A program made the position numbers and the translations under genes. From contig JBBRFB010000074.1 of the NCBI GenBank assembly GCA_038225015.1, positions 1-17,385 on the forward strand: DNA of 17,385 bases, in the 5' to 3' direction. Shown piece after piece: positions 1-7,507 of the stretch. Position 1 is the stretch's first letter; each line of letters opens with the position of its first letter. The DNA is from Schlegelella_A sp038225015 (GTDB lineage: Bacteria > Pseudomonadota > Gammaproteobacteria > Burkholderiales > Burkholderiaceae_C). Below the pieces are notes generated by a model. It did not search any database and was not told the DNA's origin. It saw only the letters and a list, made by a program, of their open reading frames with translations.

Positions 1-718
1 GGCCCGGCGCGCCTTGCTGCAGGCCGAGCACGCCGCCGATCGGGGCCGGGACGATCCGGCCTTGCGACGGGCGGCGACGCTGGCCATCTCGCATTCGCTC
101 AACACGATCGGGGCCGCACTCGCGCGGCTCGGGCGTGCTGCCGAGGCCATCGAACGCATCGAGCGCAGCGTCACGGTGGCGCAGGAGGCGGGGCTGTTGC
201 AGGCCGCCTGCCGCAGTTATGCGAATCTTGGCGTGCTGTATGCGACGCTCGACCCGGGACGCGCCGTGCAGACCTGCCGGATGGGGCTCGATATCGCCAA
301 GAAGATCGGTGACCTCGGATTCCAGTCGCGCCTCTACGCCAATCTCGCCGTCGCCTTCTGCGCGCTCACGCAGCGCTGCGACGACGAGGGGCTGCATGCG
401 GCGCAGTCCGCGATCGATCTCGATCGGCGCCTCGGGCTGCTCGACCACCTGGCGGTGCCACTGGTCGTTCTCGGGCAGATCCACCAGTGCCATGGCGACG
501 CCGGCAAGGCGCTGAAGTACTACGAGGAGGCGCTGGCGCTGGCCGAGGAAATGGGCGAGCCCCAGTTGATGTTTCCCTGCCTCGAAGGCATGGCGACCCT
601 GGCCCTCGATCAGGGCGACGACGCGCGCGCCGAGTCCTACTTCATCCGTGCCGACGAGGTCTGCACCAGGGCCGGCGTGGATCGCGATTCGCTGGTCGTG
701 CTGCCGTTCCTCTGCTGA
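1..718 (+). CDS. TPR-repeat protein, C-terminal part (5' end outside window)
   Basis: The reading frame is open from the left edge (first full codon at position 2), so this is the 3' end of a larger gene with about 238 residues visible. The visible part is a helical array of roughly five TPR-like units. Each has the small-residue/aromatic pattern (SLNTIGAALARLGR, YANLGVLYATLD, YANLAVAFCALT, LVVLGQIHQCHGD, LEGMATLALDQGD) followed by an ALALAEEMG-like second helix. TPR arrays bind protein partners. In proteobacteria, arrays of this type often end large regulators with an N-terminal nucleotide-cyclase or AAA/STAND ATPase domain; that is a guess here because the N-terminus is not in the window. 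It ends TGA at 716-718 and converges on the peroxiredoxin-like gene, whose stop is only 9 bases away. TPR identity is strong; the full-length role is unknown. Confidence 0.8.
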   Translation, partial: ARRALLQAEHAADRGRDDPALRRAATLAISHSLNTIGAALARLGRAAEAIERIERSVTVAQEAGLLQAACRSYANLGVLYATLDPGRAVQTCRMGLDIAKKIGDLGFQSRLYANLAVAFCALTQRCDDEGLHAAQSAIDLDRRLGLLDHLAVPLVVLGQIHQCHGDAGKALKYYEEALALAEEMGEPQLMFPCLEGMATLALDQGDDARAESYFIRADEVCTRAGVDRDSLVVLPFLC

Positions 719-727
719 CCGCGAGAG

Positions 728-1408
728 TCAGTGTCCGAGGCTGCTCGCGGCGGCAACGAGCTGCGCCGCGGTCGGAAAGATGGAGAGGCCGTTCGGGTCG
801 TCGGGCGCTTCGATCTGCACCCAGCGGACGACGCCGTCCGCATCGACGAGAAAGTGCCCGACGAGCTGTGTCGGGTGGTTCGCCATGATTGCCTGATCGG
901 CGTCGGTCATCTCGAAGCCGTCCTTGGCGTTCAGGACCACGTTGGCTTCCATCGGCTGCAGCGGCTCGGGCATTTCGCCGGTCGGGTTGATGCGTGCCGC
1001 CATGAACTGGTCCAGGGTGGTCCGATAGGGCCACTGGGGTACATCGCTGCTGCCTTCGGGGAGGAAATCCGCGCGCGGCACACCGAAGGCCTGGTGCGTG
1101 ACGCAATCGGGGTCGCTCAGCAGCATGACCGGCGTCGGTCGATGGCGGAAGTACATGCGGGCGCGCTCGACCGGGGTGTTGATCACCGCGAGCGTCTCGA
1201 TCCCGGCGGCGCTGAGGGCCGGCTGTGCGGCAGCGAGCTGCACCACCTGGCGGCGGCAGAACGGGCAGTGCAGTCCGCGATAGAAGCCGATCAGGAACGG
1301 CCGGCCGCGAAGATCGGCAAGAGAGATCATGCCTTCGCGGTTCGCGGCAGGCAGCGCGAAAGCCGGTGAAGTCTCGCCGGGTTGCAGCAGGCGCCTCTGG
1401 TCTCCCAT
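728..1408 (-). CDS. peroxiredoxin-like (AhpC/TSA) thioredoxin-fold protein
   Basis: Predicted 226-residue protein of the AhpC/TSA peroxiredoxin-like family, which reduces peroxides or acts as a thiol oxidoreductase through redox-active cysteines. The N-terminal part has the typical GETSPAFALP entry (about 11-20) and ADLRGRPFLIGFYRG, then the redox motif C48-P-F-C51. This CxxC pair replaces the lone peroxidatic Cys of classical peroxiredoxins. The later VGHFLVDADGVVRW strand pattern is also family-typical. No signal peptide, so probably cytosolic. The start at 1408 is chosen because AGGAG lies six bases upstream and the fold begins directly after it; an upstream in-frame extension to 1540 would overlap the divergent gene. 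It is convergent with the TPR gene and divergent from the serine hydrolase, with 104 bases between starts. The exact substrate cannot be read from sequence. Confidence 0.85.
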   Translation of the reverse strand: MGDQRRLLQPGETSPAFALPAANREGMISLADLRGRPFLIGFYRGLHCPFCRRQVVQLAAAQPALSAAGIETLAVINTPVERARMYFRHRPTPVMLLSDPDCVTHQAFGVPRADFLPEGSSDVPQWPYRTTLDQFMAARINPTGEMPEPLQPMEANVVLNAKDGFEMTDADQAIMANHPTQLVGHFLVDADGVVRWVQIEAPDDPNGLSIFPTAAQLVAAASSLGH

Positions 1409-1512
1409 GGAAAACTCCTGGTGAGGCGCGGCCCGGGTGATTGGCCGACACGACGATCGATTGTGGCAGGGCGGCACACTGCGCTTGTCCCGCGCCACGC
1501 CAGAATCACGCC

Positions 1513-2784
1513 ATGAGCACGCCCCTGCCCCTCGCCTCACCCGCCGCGCTCGGCTTCGACGCCCCGCGCCTCGCTCGGATCGACCGCTTCCTCGCCGAGC
1601 GCTATGTCGAGCCCGGCCTCCTGGCGGGCGCGCTGCTCGTGGTCGCGCGCCGCGGCGAGGTCGTGCACAAGAGCGTGCTGGGCCACGCGTCGCTCGAGCG
1701 CGGGCAGCAGCTCGGGGAAGACACGATCTTCCGGATCTACTCGATGACCAAGCCGGTGACGAGCGTCGCCTTCATGATGCTGGTCGAGGAAGGCCGCATC
1801 GCGCTCGACGATCCGGTCGCGAAGTGGATCCCTTCGTGGCGCGACCTGCGCGTCTACCGCTCGGGGCAGCCGGGCGCCTTCACCACGGCGCCCGTCGAGT
1901 CGCCGATGCGCGTGGTCGACCTCCTGCGCCACACCTCGGGCCTCACCTACGGCTTCCAGAACCGGACGAACGTCGATGCAGCCTACCGCGCGCTGGCGCT
2001 CGACGCCTTCACCGCCGAGAGTCTCGACAGCCTGGTCGACGGCCTCAGTCGCGTGCCGCTCGAGTTCTCGCCCGGCACCTCGTGGAACTACGGCGTCTCG
2101 ACCGACGTGGTCGGGCACCTCGTGAGCCTGGCCTCGGGCCAACCCTTCGACGCGTTCGTGAAGAGCCGCATCCTGAAGCCGCTCGGCATGATCGACACCG
2201 ACTTCCACGTGCCCGAAGCGAAGGCCGCGCGCTTCGCCGACTGCTACGCGCGATCGGCCTCGGGCCGGCTCGAACCGGCGCCGGCGCTCGGCGATTTCTC
2301 GACGCCGCCGGGCCCGCCCTCGGGTGGCGGCGGCCTCGTCGGCACGGCCGCCGACTACCTGCGCTTCTGCGAGATGTTGCGCCGCGGCGGCGAGCTCGAC
2401 GGCGTGCGCCTGCTCGGCCCGAAAACGCTCGCCCTCATGCGCATGAACCACCTGCCGGGCGGCCGCGAGCTCGCCGACCTCGCCCCGCCAGGCATGTTCT
2501 CGGAAGCGGCCTACCAGGGCCTCGGCTTCGGCCTCGGCTTCGCGGTCACGACCGACCCGGCCCGCTACGGCGTCGCCTCATCACTCGGCGAATACTTCTG
2601 GGGCGGTATGGCGTCGACCGCGTTCTGGGTCGACCCCGTGGAAGACGTGTGCGTCGTCTTCATGACGCAGCTGATTCCGTCGAGCACCTATCCGATCCGG
2701 CGCGAGCTGCGGACAATGGTGAATGCGGCGATCGTCGAAACAGGGGCTGGCGGCCGCGAAGCGCGCCAGACCCGGCTCAGCTAA
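1513..2784 (+). CDS. serine hydrolase, class C beta-lactamase / family VIII esterase-like
   Basis: Predicted 423-residue member of the beta-lactamase (class C/PBP-like) fold family. Visible landmarks are the nucleophile motif S77-M-T-K80 after IFRIY, the LLRHTSGLTYGF loop (about 137-148), and PGTSWNYGVS with candidate base Y193. The third box is W363-G-G where true beta-lactamases have KTG. That combination and the length resemble family VIII carboxylesterases more than cephalosporinases, so esterase or peptidase-like hydrolysis is the likelier activity. No clear signal peptide is seen, so it is probably cytosolic. The start at 1513 (MSTPLPLASP) is chosen because homologous sequence begins there; an in-frame ATG at 1441 would add 24 atypical residues. 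No strong ribosome binding site is apparent. The gene ends TAA at 2782-2784. Substrate unknown. Confidence 0.88.
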   Translation: MSTPLPLASPAALGFDAPRLARIDRFLAERYVEPGLLAGALLVVARRGEVVHKSVLGHASLERGQQLGEDTIFRIYSMTKPVTSVAFMMLVEEGRIALDDPVAKWIPSWRDLRVYRSGQPGAFTTAPVESPMRVVDLLRHTSGLTYGFQNRTNVDAAYRALALDAFTAESLDSLVDGLSRVPLEFSPGTSWNYGVSTDVVGHLVSLASGQPFDAFVKSRILKPLGMIDTDFHVPEAKAARFADCYARSASGRLEPAPALGDFSTPPGPPSGGGGLVGTAADYLRFCEMLRRGGELDGVRLLGPKTLALMRMNHLPGGRELADLAPPGMFSEAAYQGLGFGLGFAVTTDPARYGVASSLGEYFWGGMASTAFWVDPVEDVCVVFMTQLIPSSTYPIRRELRTMVNAAIVETGAGGREARQTRLS

Positions 2785-2859
2785 CCGCCGACGCGCACAC
2801 GCCACCGAGCCCCGCGTCTGCGCACAACTTCGAGGGCCGCAGCGCCTGGGGCGCCGAAG

Positions 2860-3138
2860 TCACCGCGCGACGGTTCCCTCGCTTTGCGAGCCGTTCCCTT
2901 TCGAGGAGGCCGACCAGAGTTCGGACACGAGCACGGCGAAGGCGCTGTTCTCTTCGACGCCATCGGCCTGCGCCTCATCGTCGGACGCCGATGCCAGCGG
3001 CGGCGAGGTCTGTGACACCGCGGCTCCGCCAGACGAATTCCTTCGGACCGCCGCATTGGCGGCACGTTCAGCGATCAGGCGTTTCGATTCGGCGATCAGC
3101 GAGTCGCGCGTCTCTCGATTCATGTAGAAGGGGTTCAT
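2860..3138 (-). CDS. small hypothetical protein (92 aa)
   Basis: A 92-residue frame that I do not recognise. It starts ATG at 3138 with AGGA about seven bases upstream, which supports real translation. The N-terminal third (MNPFYMNRETRDSLIAESKR, continuing LIAERAANAAVRR) is basic and predicted helical. The rest is rich in Ser, Ala, Glu and Asp and looks disordered, ending with a short hydrophobic AFAVLVSELW segment. There is no signal peptide or transmembrane segment. It converges on the serine hydrolase and follows the TctC-like gene on the same strand after 160 bases. Its leader holds a strong inverted repeat at 3150-3178, described separately, which suggests independent regulation. It could be a small regulatory or accessory protein; no function is assigned. 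Confidence 0.55.
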   Translation of the reverse strand: MNPFYMNRETRDSLIAESKRLIAERAANAAVRRNSSGGAAVSQTSPPLASASDDEAQADGVEENSAFAVLVSELWSASSKGNGSQSEGTVAR

Positions 3139-3149
3139 TTCGTGTTCCT

Positions 3150-3178
3150 GTGACCGATACGAGAAGGTATCGAGTCAC
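3150..3178 (-). promoter_or_regulatory. inverted repeat in the leader of the 92-aa gene
   Basis: Left arm GTGACCGATAC (3150-3160) and right arm GTATCGAGTCAC (3167-3178) are complementary except for one bulged base, around a six-base loop. The repeat lies 12-40 bases upstream of the ATG at 3138, just outside the ribosome binding site. It could be a protein operator or an mRNA hairpin. No T tract follows on either strand, so a simple intrinsic terminator for the upstream TctC-like gene is less likely. Confidence 0.5.
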
Positions 3179-3298
3179 TCGGGAACGCCCCGTCCGCGTT
3201 GGCCGCGTATGCCTGTCAGACAAAGCGCAGGTCGAGTCGACGGCCTTGTCGAGCGCGAACAAGTTCACATCGACGGCAGGCTCTCGTCAGGAAACCCT

Positions 3299-4315
3299 TT
3301 ACTCGGCATGAATGCCGTAGATCCGAAGCACGTTCTGCCAATGACGCTGCTCGGCGGCGATGCGTGCCGAGAGCGCCGCGGGAGAGCTCGAGGCGGGGCT
3401 GATTCCGGCCTGTGCGAGGGTGGCCGCGACCTCGGGGCGGGCAATCGCTTCCTTCAGCGCGGCCGCGTCGACAACGACGGCTTCCGCTGGCGTCCGGCCC
3501 GGCGCGAAGAAGGCGAACCACTCCTTGACGACAAGATCGGGGTGGCCCTGCTCGGCGAACGACGGCACGTCGGGCAGATAGGCACTGCGCACCGGCCCCG
3601 ACGTCGCCACCACCCGCGCGCGCCGCGTGGCGTGATGCTGCTGCAGCAGGCCTTCGGGCAACACGAGCCCCGCGAGCCGGCCGCCGAGCAGGTCGTTCAC
3701 TGCCGGCGGACCGCCGGCGTAGGCGACGGGCTGCCAGGTCAGCTTCTCCTCGCCGAAGAGCATCGCCGACAGCAGATGCGGCAACGTGCCGGTGCCCGGC
3801 GAGCCGATGTTGGCTTGCGCCGGATGGCGCCGCAGCCAGGCGATGAAGTCGGCGAGCGTGCTCACCTCGGCAGGCACCGCAGGGCCGACGGCCAGCGCGA
3901 GCGACATCTCGCCCGCCAGCGACACGGGTTTGAGATCGACCGAGGCGTCGTAGCCGAGACGCGCGTAGAGGTAGGGATAGACGGTCGCGATCGCCCCCTG
4001 CGCGAGCAGCAGCGTCGAGCCGTCGGCAGGGGCCGACTTCAGCGCGCCGACGCTGATCTGCCCTGCGGCGCCGGGCTTGTTGTCGACAACGACTCGCCGG
4101 CCCTGCACGCCGGCGAGTTGCTCGCCCACGCTGCGCACGATCAGGTCGGGGATGCTGCCGCCCGGGCCGCTGCAAAGCAGCCGAAGCGTGTCGGCGCGTG
4201 CCGCCCGGGCCAGGCCGGCGAGCGAAGGCAGCGTCAACGCCGTCACGGCAGCGACGCCTGCGCGCAGCAGACGACGCCGCTCGGCGCCACGCGGTTGCTC
4301 GTTCGTGATTCGCAC
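3299..4315 (-). CDS. TctC/Bug-family periplasmic substrate-binding protein
   Basis: Predicted 338-residue extracytoplasmic binding protein of the tripartite tricarboxylate transporter TctC family (Bug proteins), which capture small carboxylates or related metabolites. The N-terminus has a twin-arginine-like basic stretch (ERRRLLRAG, about 12-20), a hydrophobic core and an ARA-A cleavage region near residue 40, so it is exported. Family landmarks follow: LLCSGPGGSIPDLIVRSV, the VVVDNKPGAAGQISVGAL ligand loop, IGSPGTGTLPHL, and a VPSFAEQGHPDLVVKEWFAF segment. The start is GTG at 4315, preceded by GAGG at suitable spacing; no ATG is available nearby. It lies 8 bases after the methyltransferase stop and is probably cotranscribed with it. 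No TctA or TctB membrane subunit is in the window, so it is an orphan binding protein, common for this family in Burkholderiales. Ligand unknown. Confidence 0.9.
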   Translation of the reverse strand: MRITNEQPRGAERRRLLRAGVAAVTALTLPSLAGLARAARADTLRLLCSGPGGSIPDLIVRSVGEQLAGVQGRRVVVDNKPGAAGQISVGALKSAPADGSTLLLAQGAIATVYPYLYARLGYDASVDLKPVSLAGEMSLALAVGPAVPAEVSTLADFIAWLRRHPAQANIGSPGTGTLPHLLSAMLFGEEKLTWQPVAYAGGPPAVNDLLGGRLAGLVLPEGLLQQHHATRRARVVATSGPVRSAYLPDVPSFAEQGHPDLVVKEWFAFFAPGRTPAEAVVVDAAALKEAIARPEVAATLAQAGISPASSSPAALSARIAAEQRHWQNVLRIYGIHAE

Positions 4316-4323
4316 GGCGGCCC

Positions 4324-5187
4324 TCACGCGCGGCGCCCCGCCGTCAGCAGCAGCTCGTTGGGCCCTTCCCAGCCGTCGGCGCTGTCGAAGGCGCGCAGCC
4401 GCTCGCGCATATCGGCCCAGGCGGTTTCCGCGGCGGCCGGGTCGAGGCGGCCCAGGATCTGCAGGATCGGGCTCGCCGAGCTGCGCACGAACGCGAGGTA
4501 GTGGTCGACCGATCGCAGCCGAAACGGCGCGTCGATGGCGGTCGTGGCCACGTCGCGAAAACCGGCCTCGCGACACAGCGCATCCATCTGCCCTGGGCGG
4601 CCAAGACTCAGCAGGCCACCGGGCGTGCCCGGATCCATCGGCGGCAGGCCGGCATGTTCTAGCGCCGTCGCCATCAGGATGCCGACGCAGGGATTGCGTT
4701 CGCGGCCGGCGAAGACCATCGTGCACATCCCGCCGCCCGGTCGCAACGCGCGGTGCATCTCGCGAAGACCGCGCAGCGGCTCGGGAAAGAACATCAGGCC
4801 GAGACGGCAGATGGCCGCATCGAACACACCGGTGGCCACAGGAAGGGCTTCGCCGTCGGCCACCTGGAACTCGACGTTCGCCACGCCGTCGCGGGCGGCA
4901 CGGGCCCGGCCGAGCTCGACGATCGCCGGGGACAGGTCGGTGGCGAAGACGCGGCCGCCCGCCCCCGCGCGCTCCGCTGCGCTGAGCGTCTGGTCGCCTG
5001 CGCCGGCGGCGACATCGAGCACCTGCGAACCCGCTTTCACGCCTGCCATCGCGAGCATCGCGGCCGTCGGCGTAGCCAGCCAGGCGCGAAGCTCCGCGGT
5101 GTGCGCATCCCATCCCGGCGCCGCCGCGTCCCACTGGATGCGCATCGCGGCCTTGAAGATCGGATTGGGGTCGTGCGGTGCGTTCAT
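4324..5187 (-). CDS. class I SAM-dependent methyltransferase
   Basis: Predicted 287-residue Rossmann-fold methyltransferase of the Methyltransf_11/UbiE-like type. Motif I is VLDVAAGAGDQTLSAA (57-71), which binds S-adenosylmethionine. The acidic end of strand 2 is in FATDLSP (81-87), motif II in VADGEALP (109-116), and the post-motif is REMHRALRPGG (142-152). No membrane segment or signal is seen, so cytosolic. The start at 5187 (MNAPHDPNPIF) is preferred because the only other upstream ATG, at 5241, would run into the divergent LysR gene; no good ribosome binding site is visible. It leads a leftward pair with the TctC-like gene (8-base gap) and diverges from the LysR gene 64 bases away, which may regulate it. 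The methyl acceptor cannot be inferred from sequence. Confidence 0.87.
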   Translation of the reverse strand: MNAPHDPNPIFKAAMRIQWDAAAPGWDAHTAELRAWLATPTAAMLAMAGVKAGSQVLDVAAGAGDQTLSAAERAGAGGRVFATDLSPAIVELGRARAARDGVANVEFQVADGEALPVATGVFDAAICRLGLMFFPEPLRGLREMHRALRPGGGMCTMVFAGRERNPCVGILMATALEHAGLPPMDPGTPGGLLSLGRPGQMDALCREAGFRDVATTAIDAPFRLRSVDHYLAFVRSSASPILQILGRLDPAAAETAWADMRERLRAFDSADGWEGPNELLLTAGRRA

Positions 5188-5251
5188 GGGGCGCCAGCGT
5201 AGGGCGCAGCAGGCCTCGGCGTAACCCGCAGGAATGCACAATGCAGCCGCA

Positions 5252-6163
5252 ATGACGCATAGCCCGCCAGGCTTCGACTGGGACGACCTGAAGCACCTGC
5301 TGGCGGTGGCTCGTCACGGCAGCACGCTCGCCGCCGGCCGAGCCCTCCGCCTCGACCAGTCGACCGTGCAGAGGCGGCTCGCCGAGCTCGAGCGGCGCAT
5401 CGGCCAGCCGCTGGTCAAGCGCCAGCAGACGGGTTACCGGCTGACGCCGTTCGGCGAGGCGCTCCTGCCGTACGCGGAACGCATCGAGCAGGCCGTCACG
5501 GCATTCGAGCAGCAGATCGCGACCGCAGCCGCAGACGTGGCCGGCATCGTTCGCGTCACCTGCCCCGAGCCGATCGTCTACCGCATCACCCAGTCGCCTT
5601 TGCTCGAGCGCTTCCAGGCGCGCCACCCGGCTCTGCAAGTGCACTTCGTGATGAGCGACCGCTACGTCGATCTGGCGAAGGGCGAGGCCGACGTCGCGCT
5701 GCGCTCCGGCGACACCGACGACGGCGCCCTGGTCGGCCGCAAGATCGGCGATTCGATCTGGGCCGTGTACGCCAGCCGCAGCTACATCGAACGCCACGGC
5801 CGGCCGGAACGCGTCGAAGACCTGGCGTCGCACGCACTCGTGGGGTTCGACAACACGATGGCGAAGCACCGCCTTTCGACCTGGCTTCGCCAGGTCGCAC
5901 CACACGCCAACCTCGTGGCGCGCAGCAACAGCGTGCTCGGCCTCGTCTACTCGGCGAAGGCCGGCGTCGGCGTCGCACCGCTGCCGATCGCGCTCGGCGA
6001 TGCGGAGCCCGATCTGGTCAGGGTCATCGAGCCGGTCGCGGAGCTCAGCCGGGTCTGGCGCATGCTTACCACGGCCGAGCTGAGGCACACCCCACGTGTT
6101 GCCGCGTTCTTCGACTTCATCGTCGACGAGCTCGATACGTTACGACCGATCATCACGGGCTGA
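5252..6163 (+). CDS. LysR-family transcriptional regulator
   Basis: Predicted 303-residue LTTR. An N-terminal winged helix-turn-helix (about 8-67: FDWDDLKHLLAVARHGS, then LDQSTVQRRLAELERRIG and GYRLTPFGEALL) is followed by a linker helix and a periplasmic-binding-protein-like effector domain. Within that domain, VRVTCPEP, FQARHPALQVHF, GEADVALRSGD and YSAKAGVGVAPLP are typical family blocks. These proteins usually bind the promoter shared with a divergent target and respond to a small effector; the target here is probably the methyltransferase/TctC-like unit. I chose ATG 5252, which places the family-typical FDWDDLK near residue 8. ATG 5234 is an in-frame alternative; neither has a well-spaced ribosome binding site. 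The 3' end overlaps the convergent MddA-like gene by 24 bases. Confidence 0.92.
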   Translation: MTHSPPGFDWDDLKHLLAVARHGSTLAAGRALRLDQSTVQRRLAELERRIGQPLVKRQQTGYRLTPFGEALLPYAERIEQAVTAFEQQIATAAADVAGIVRVTCPEPIVYRITQSPLLERFQARHPALQVHFVMSDRYVDLAKGEADVALRSGDTDDGALVGRKIGDSIWAVYASRSYIERHGRPERVEDLASHALVGFDNTMAKHRLSTWLRQVAPHANLVARSNSVLGLVYSAKAGVGVAPLPIALGDAEPDLVRVIEPVAELSRVWRMLTTAELRHTPRVAAFFDFIVDELDTLRPIITG

Positions 6164-6987
6164 CCCTCGAAGAACATCGTCGCCTGTTCGCCGGGCTCGC
6201 CCTTGCAGCGCACCTACGGCTCGATGTCGGCACTTGATCGTGGGCACGATGCTTCCGACGCGCTCGCAGTACTCCTCGTACTGTCGTCCCCATTGCCGTC
6301 GCAGCGAGCGTTCCTCGAACTGAACGCCGATCCAGACGTAGACCGTGCAGCCGGCGGCAAAGAGCAGGTGGTCCAGGGTCATGGTCGGCGTGACCCACAT
6401 GCCGATCAGGAGGCCGGTCATGATCGGGTGACGGTCGAAGCGGTACATCCAGCGCTCCTTGAACGGCGCTGGGGTGATCGGACGTCCGCGCAGGGCCTGA
6501 TAAACCTGCTGCAGGCCAAAGAGCTCGAAATGATCGACAGCAAAGGTGGCGGCGAACAGGTACGTCCAACCGGCCGCCGCGACGCCATACAGGGACCACC
6601 GCAAGATCGGTTCCTCGACCGACCAGGCGATTGGGGCTGCCACAACGCCAGCATGGGAAGAAGAATCAGCCCGGTCGCGAGCACGTACGTGGATCGTTCG
6701 CAGGCGGCCGGAATGATGCGCGTCCACAGCGCCTTGAAAGCGGGCCGCGCCATCACACTGTGCTGAAGCGCGAACGCGAGGAGCAGCAGCAGGTCGAGCG
6801 TCAGGCCGGTAGCAATTCCTTGCTCGCCCAGCGGGCCACCCGTGAAGCGGTAGACACCGAGCATCGCGAGAATCAAGCCGAGCAGCGCCGCCACGCCGAT
6901 CGCGTAGGCCGCCACGCCGTAGCTGAAGACAGCGACGCGATGCACTGGCGAGCGTGACGGCACGTGGGTTGTGAAACTGGTTTTCAT
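6140..6987 (-). pseudogene. MddA/ICMT-like membrane methyltransferase, broken by a -1 frameshift
   Basis: Two adjoining frames together make one integral-membrane methyltransferase of about 282 residues. The 5' frame (ATG 6987) carries VAVFSYGVAAYAIGVAALLG and the signature ALQHSVMARPAFKALWTRI (73-91). It is interrupted after ALWQP at the G run 6633-6636, which is C4 on the coding strand. Restoring one C joins it to PIAWSVEEPILRW, DHFELFGLQQVYQALRGR, MYRFDRHPIMTGLLIGMW and VQFEERSL in the other frame. The pattern resembles methanethiol S-methyltransferase (MddA) and the wider isoprenylcysteine/NnrU-like membrane methyltransferase group, which use S-adenosylmethionine. MddA makes dimethylsulfide, but substrate is not certain. 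The ATG overlaps the stop of the SnoaL-like gene (ATGA), so the two were translationally coupled. The break may be a sequencing error or true decay. Confidence 0.75.
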
Positions 6988-7338
6988 GAAGCGCGCGCCG
7001 CGTGCATCGCGAAGGTCTGTGAAACGATCTTTCCGTGGCGGACGACGAAGGTATCGGTGCCGAGGGGCAGTTCCTGGCCCACGCTCCAGGTGATGCAGGC
7101 CACGTCGCCTGCGACGCGCAGGCTGCGCAGCGCAAAGCGGTCGATTGCCTGCTGCGGGAGCGGCCATGAAGTGCTCGAAGAAGTCCTGAATCTCGCGCTT
7201 GCCGCGGTAGGTCTTGTCCTCGGTGAGAAAGCAGGCTTCATCGTCGTAGTCACTCAGGATCGCGGCGAGGCCCTTTTGTTCCAGGAAGGCCTGCAGGTGA
7301 ATGCGCACGACCATCTCTGTCATGGATGGTTGAGTCAT
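6984..7338 (-). pseudogene. SnoaL/NTF2-like protein, broken by a +1 frameshift
   Basis: A cone-fold NTF2/SnoaL-like gene of about 117 residues, split between two frames. The first frame reads MTQPSMTEMVVRIHLQAF, then SDYDDEACFLTED and RGKREIQDFFEHFMAA. The second continues QQAIDRFALRSLRVAGDVAC, ITWSVGQELPLGTDTFVVRH and GKIVSQTFAMHA. Dropping one base from the G run at 7156-7158 joins them into a normal family-length protein. Such domains form pocketed dimers used as isomerases, cyclases or ligand-binding subunits; none can be assigned here. The start may be 7338 or 7323 (MTEMVV); neither has a clear ribosome binding site. The stop TGA overlaps the ATG of the MddA-like gene. Two single-base errors in neighbouring genes suggest either a poorly resolved stretch or a decaying operon. 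Confidence 0.7.
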
Positions 7339-7424
7339 GGTGAGTGGGTTTCGTCAGGTTGAGGACAGGTTGCGCGGGCGTCGTTGCGGCGCTCGCGGAG
7401 GTGCTCATGGTCTCGAAAACCGCA

Positions 7425-7436
7425 CTCTTCCGATCT
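7425..7436. other. 12-mer identical to the Illumina adapter stub
   Basis: CTCTTCCGATCT matches the last 12 bases of standard Illumina adapters; the complement is the familiar AGATCGGAAGAG. The base before it is A where the adapters have G, so the match stops at 12. It sits in the gap between the LanC-like gene and the SnoaL-like gene (7339-7507), where I see no convincing gene, only a short weak leftward frame starting MSTSASAATTPAQPV at 7408. It may be chance or leftover adapter at an assembly join. Confidence 0.4.
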
Positions 7437-7507
7437 ACCGGGAATCGCCGATGCTTGATCGCAAGTCGTCTTTCGCCAGGCCAGTGCATGCGTGCAGGCC
7501 GGCGGCT

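Noticed and set aside
2785..2859. A bidirectional terminator between the serine hydrolase and the 92-aa gene
   Set aside because: Only a short five-pair stem near 2842-2854 without T tracts is visible, too weak to annotate.
1437..3311. A 624-codon + strand frame overlapping the serine hydrolase
   Set aside because: It is Arg/Pro/Ala-rich and out of frame with the hydrolase motifs, so it is a GC-bias artefact.
3209..4501. A 430-codon + strand frame opposite the TctC-like gene
   Set aside because: It is antisense to a well-supported family member, has Arg/His-rich composition and no recognisable domain.
3299..6088. A single 929-codon leftward frame covering the TctC-like gene and beyond
   Set aside because: Only the part below 4315 is TctC-like. 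The upstream part is a shadow of the methyltransferase and LysR genes in wrong frames.
7250..7489. A 79-codon leftward frame upstream of the SnoaL-like gene
   Set aside because: It crosses the adapter-like 12-mer and overlaps the SnoaL-like start in another frame. No domain and no ribosome binding site are visible.
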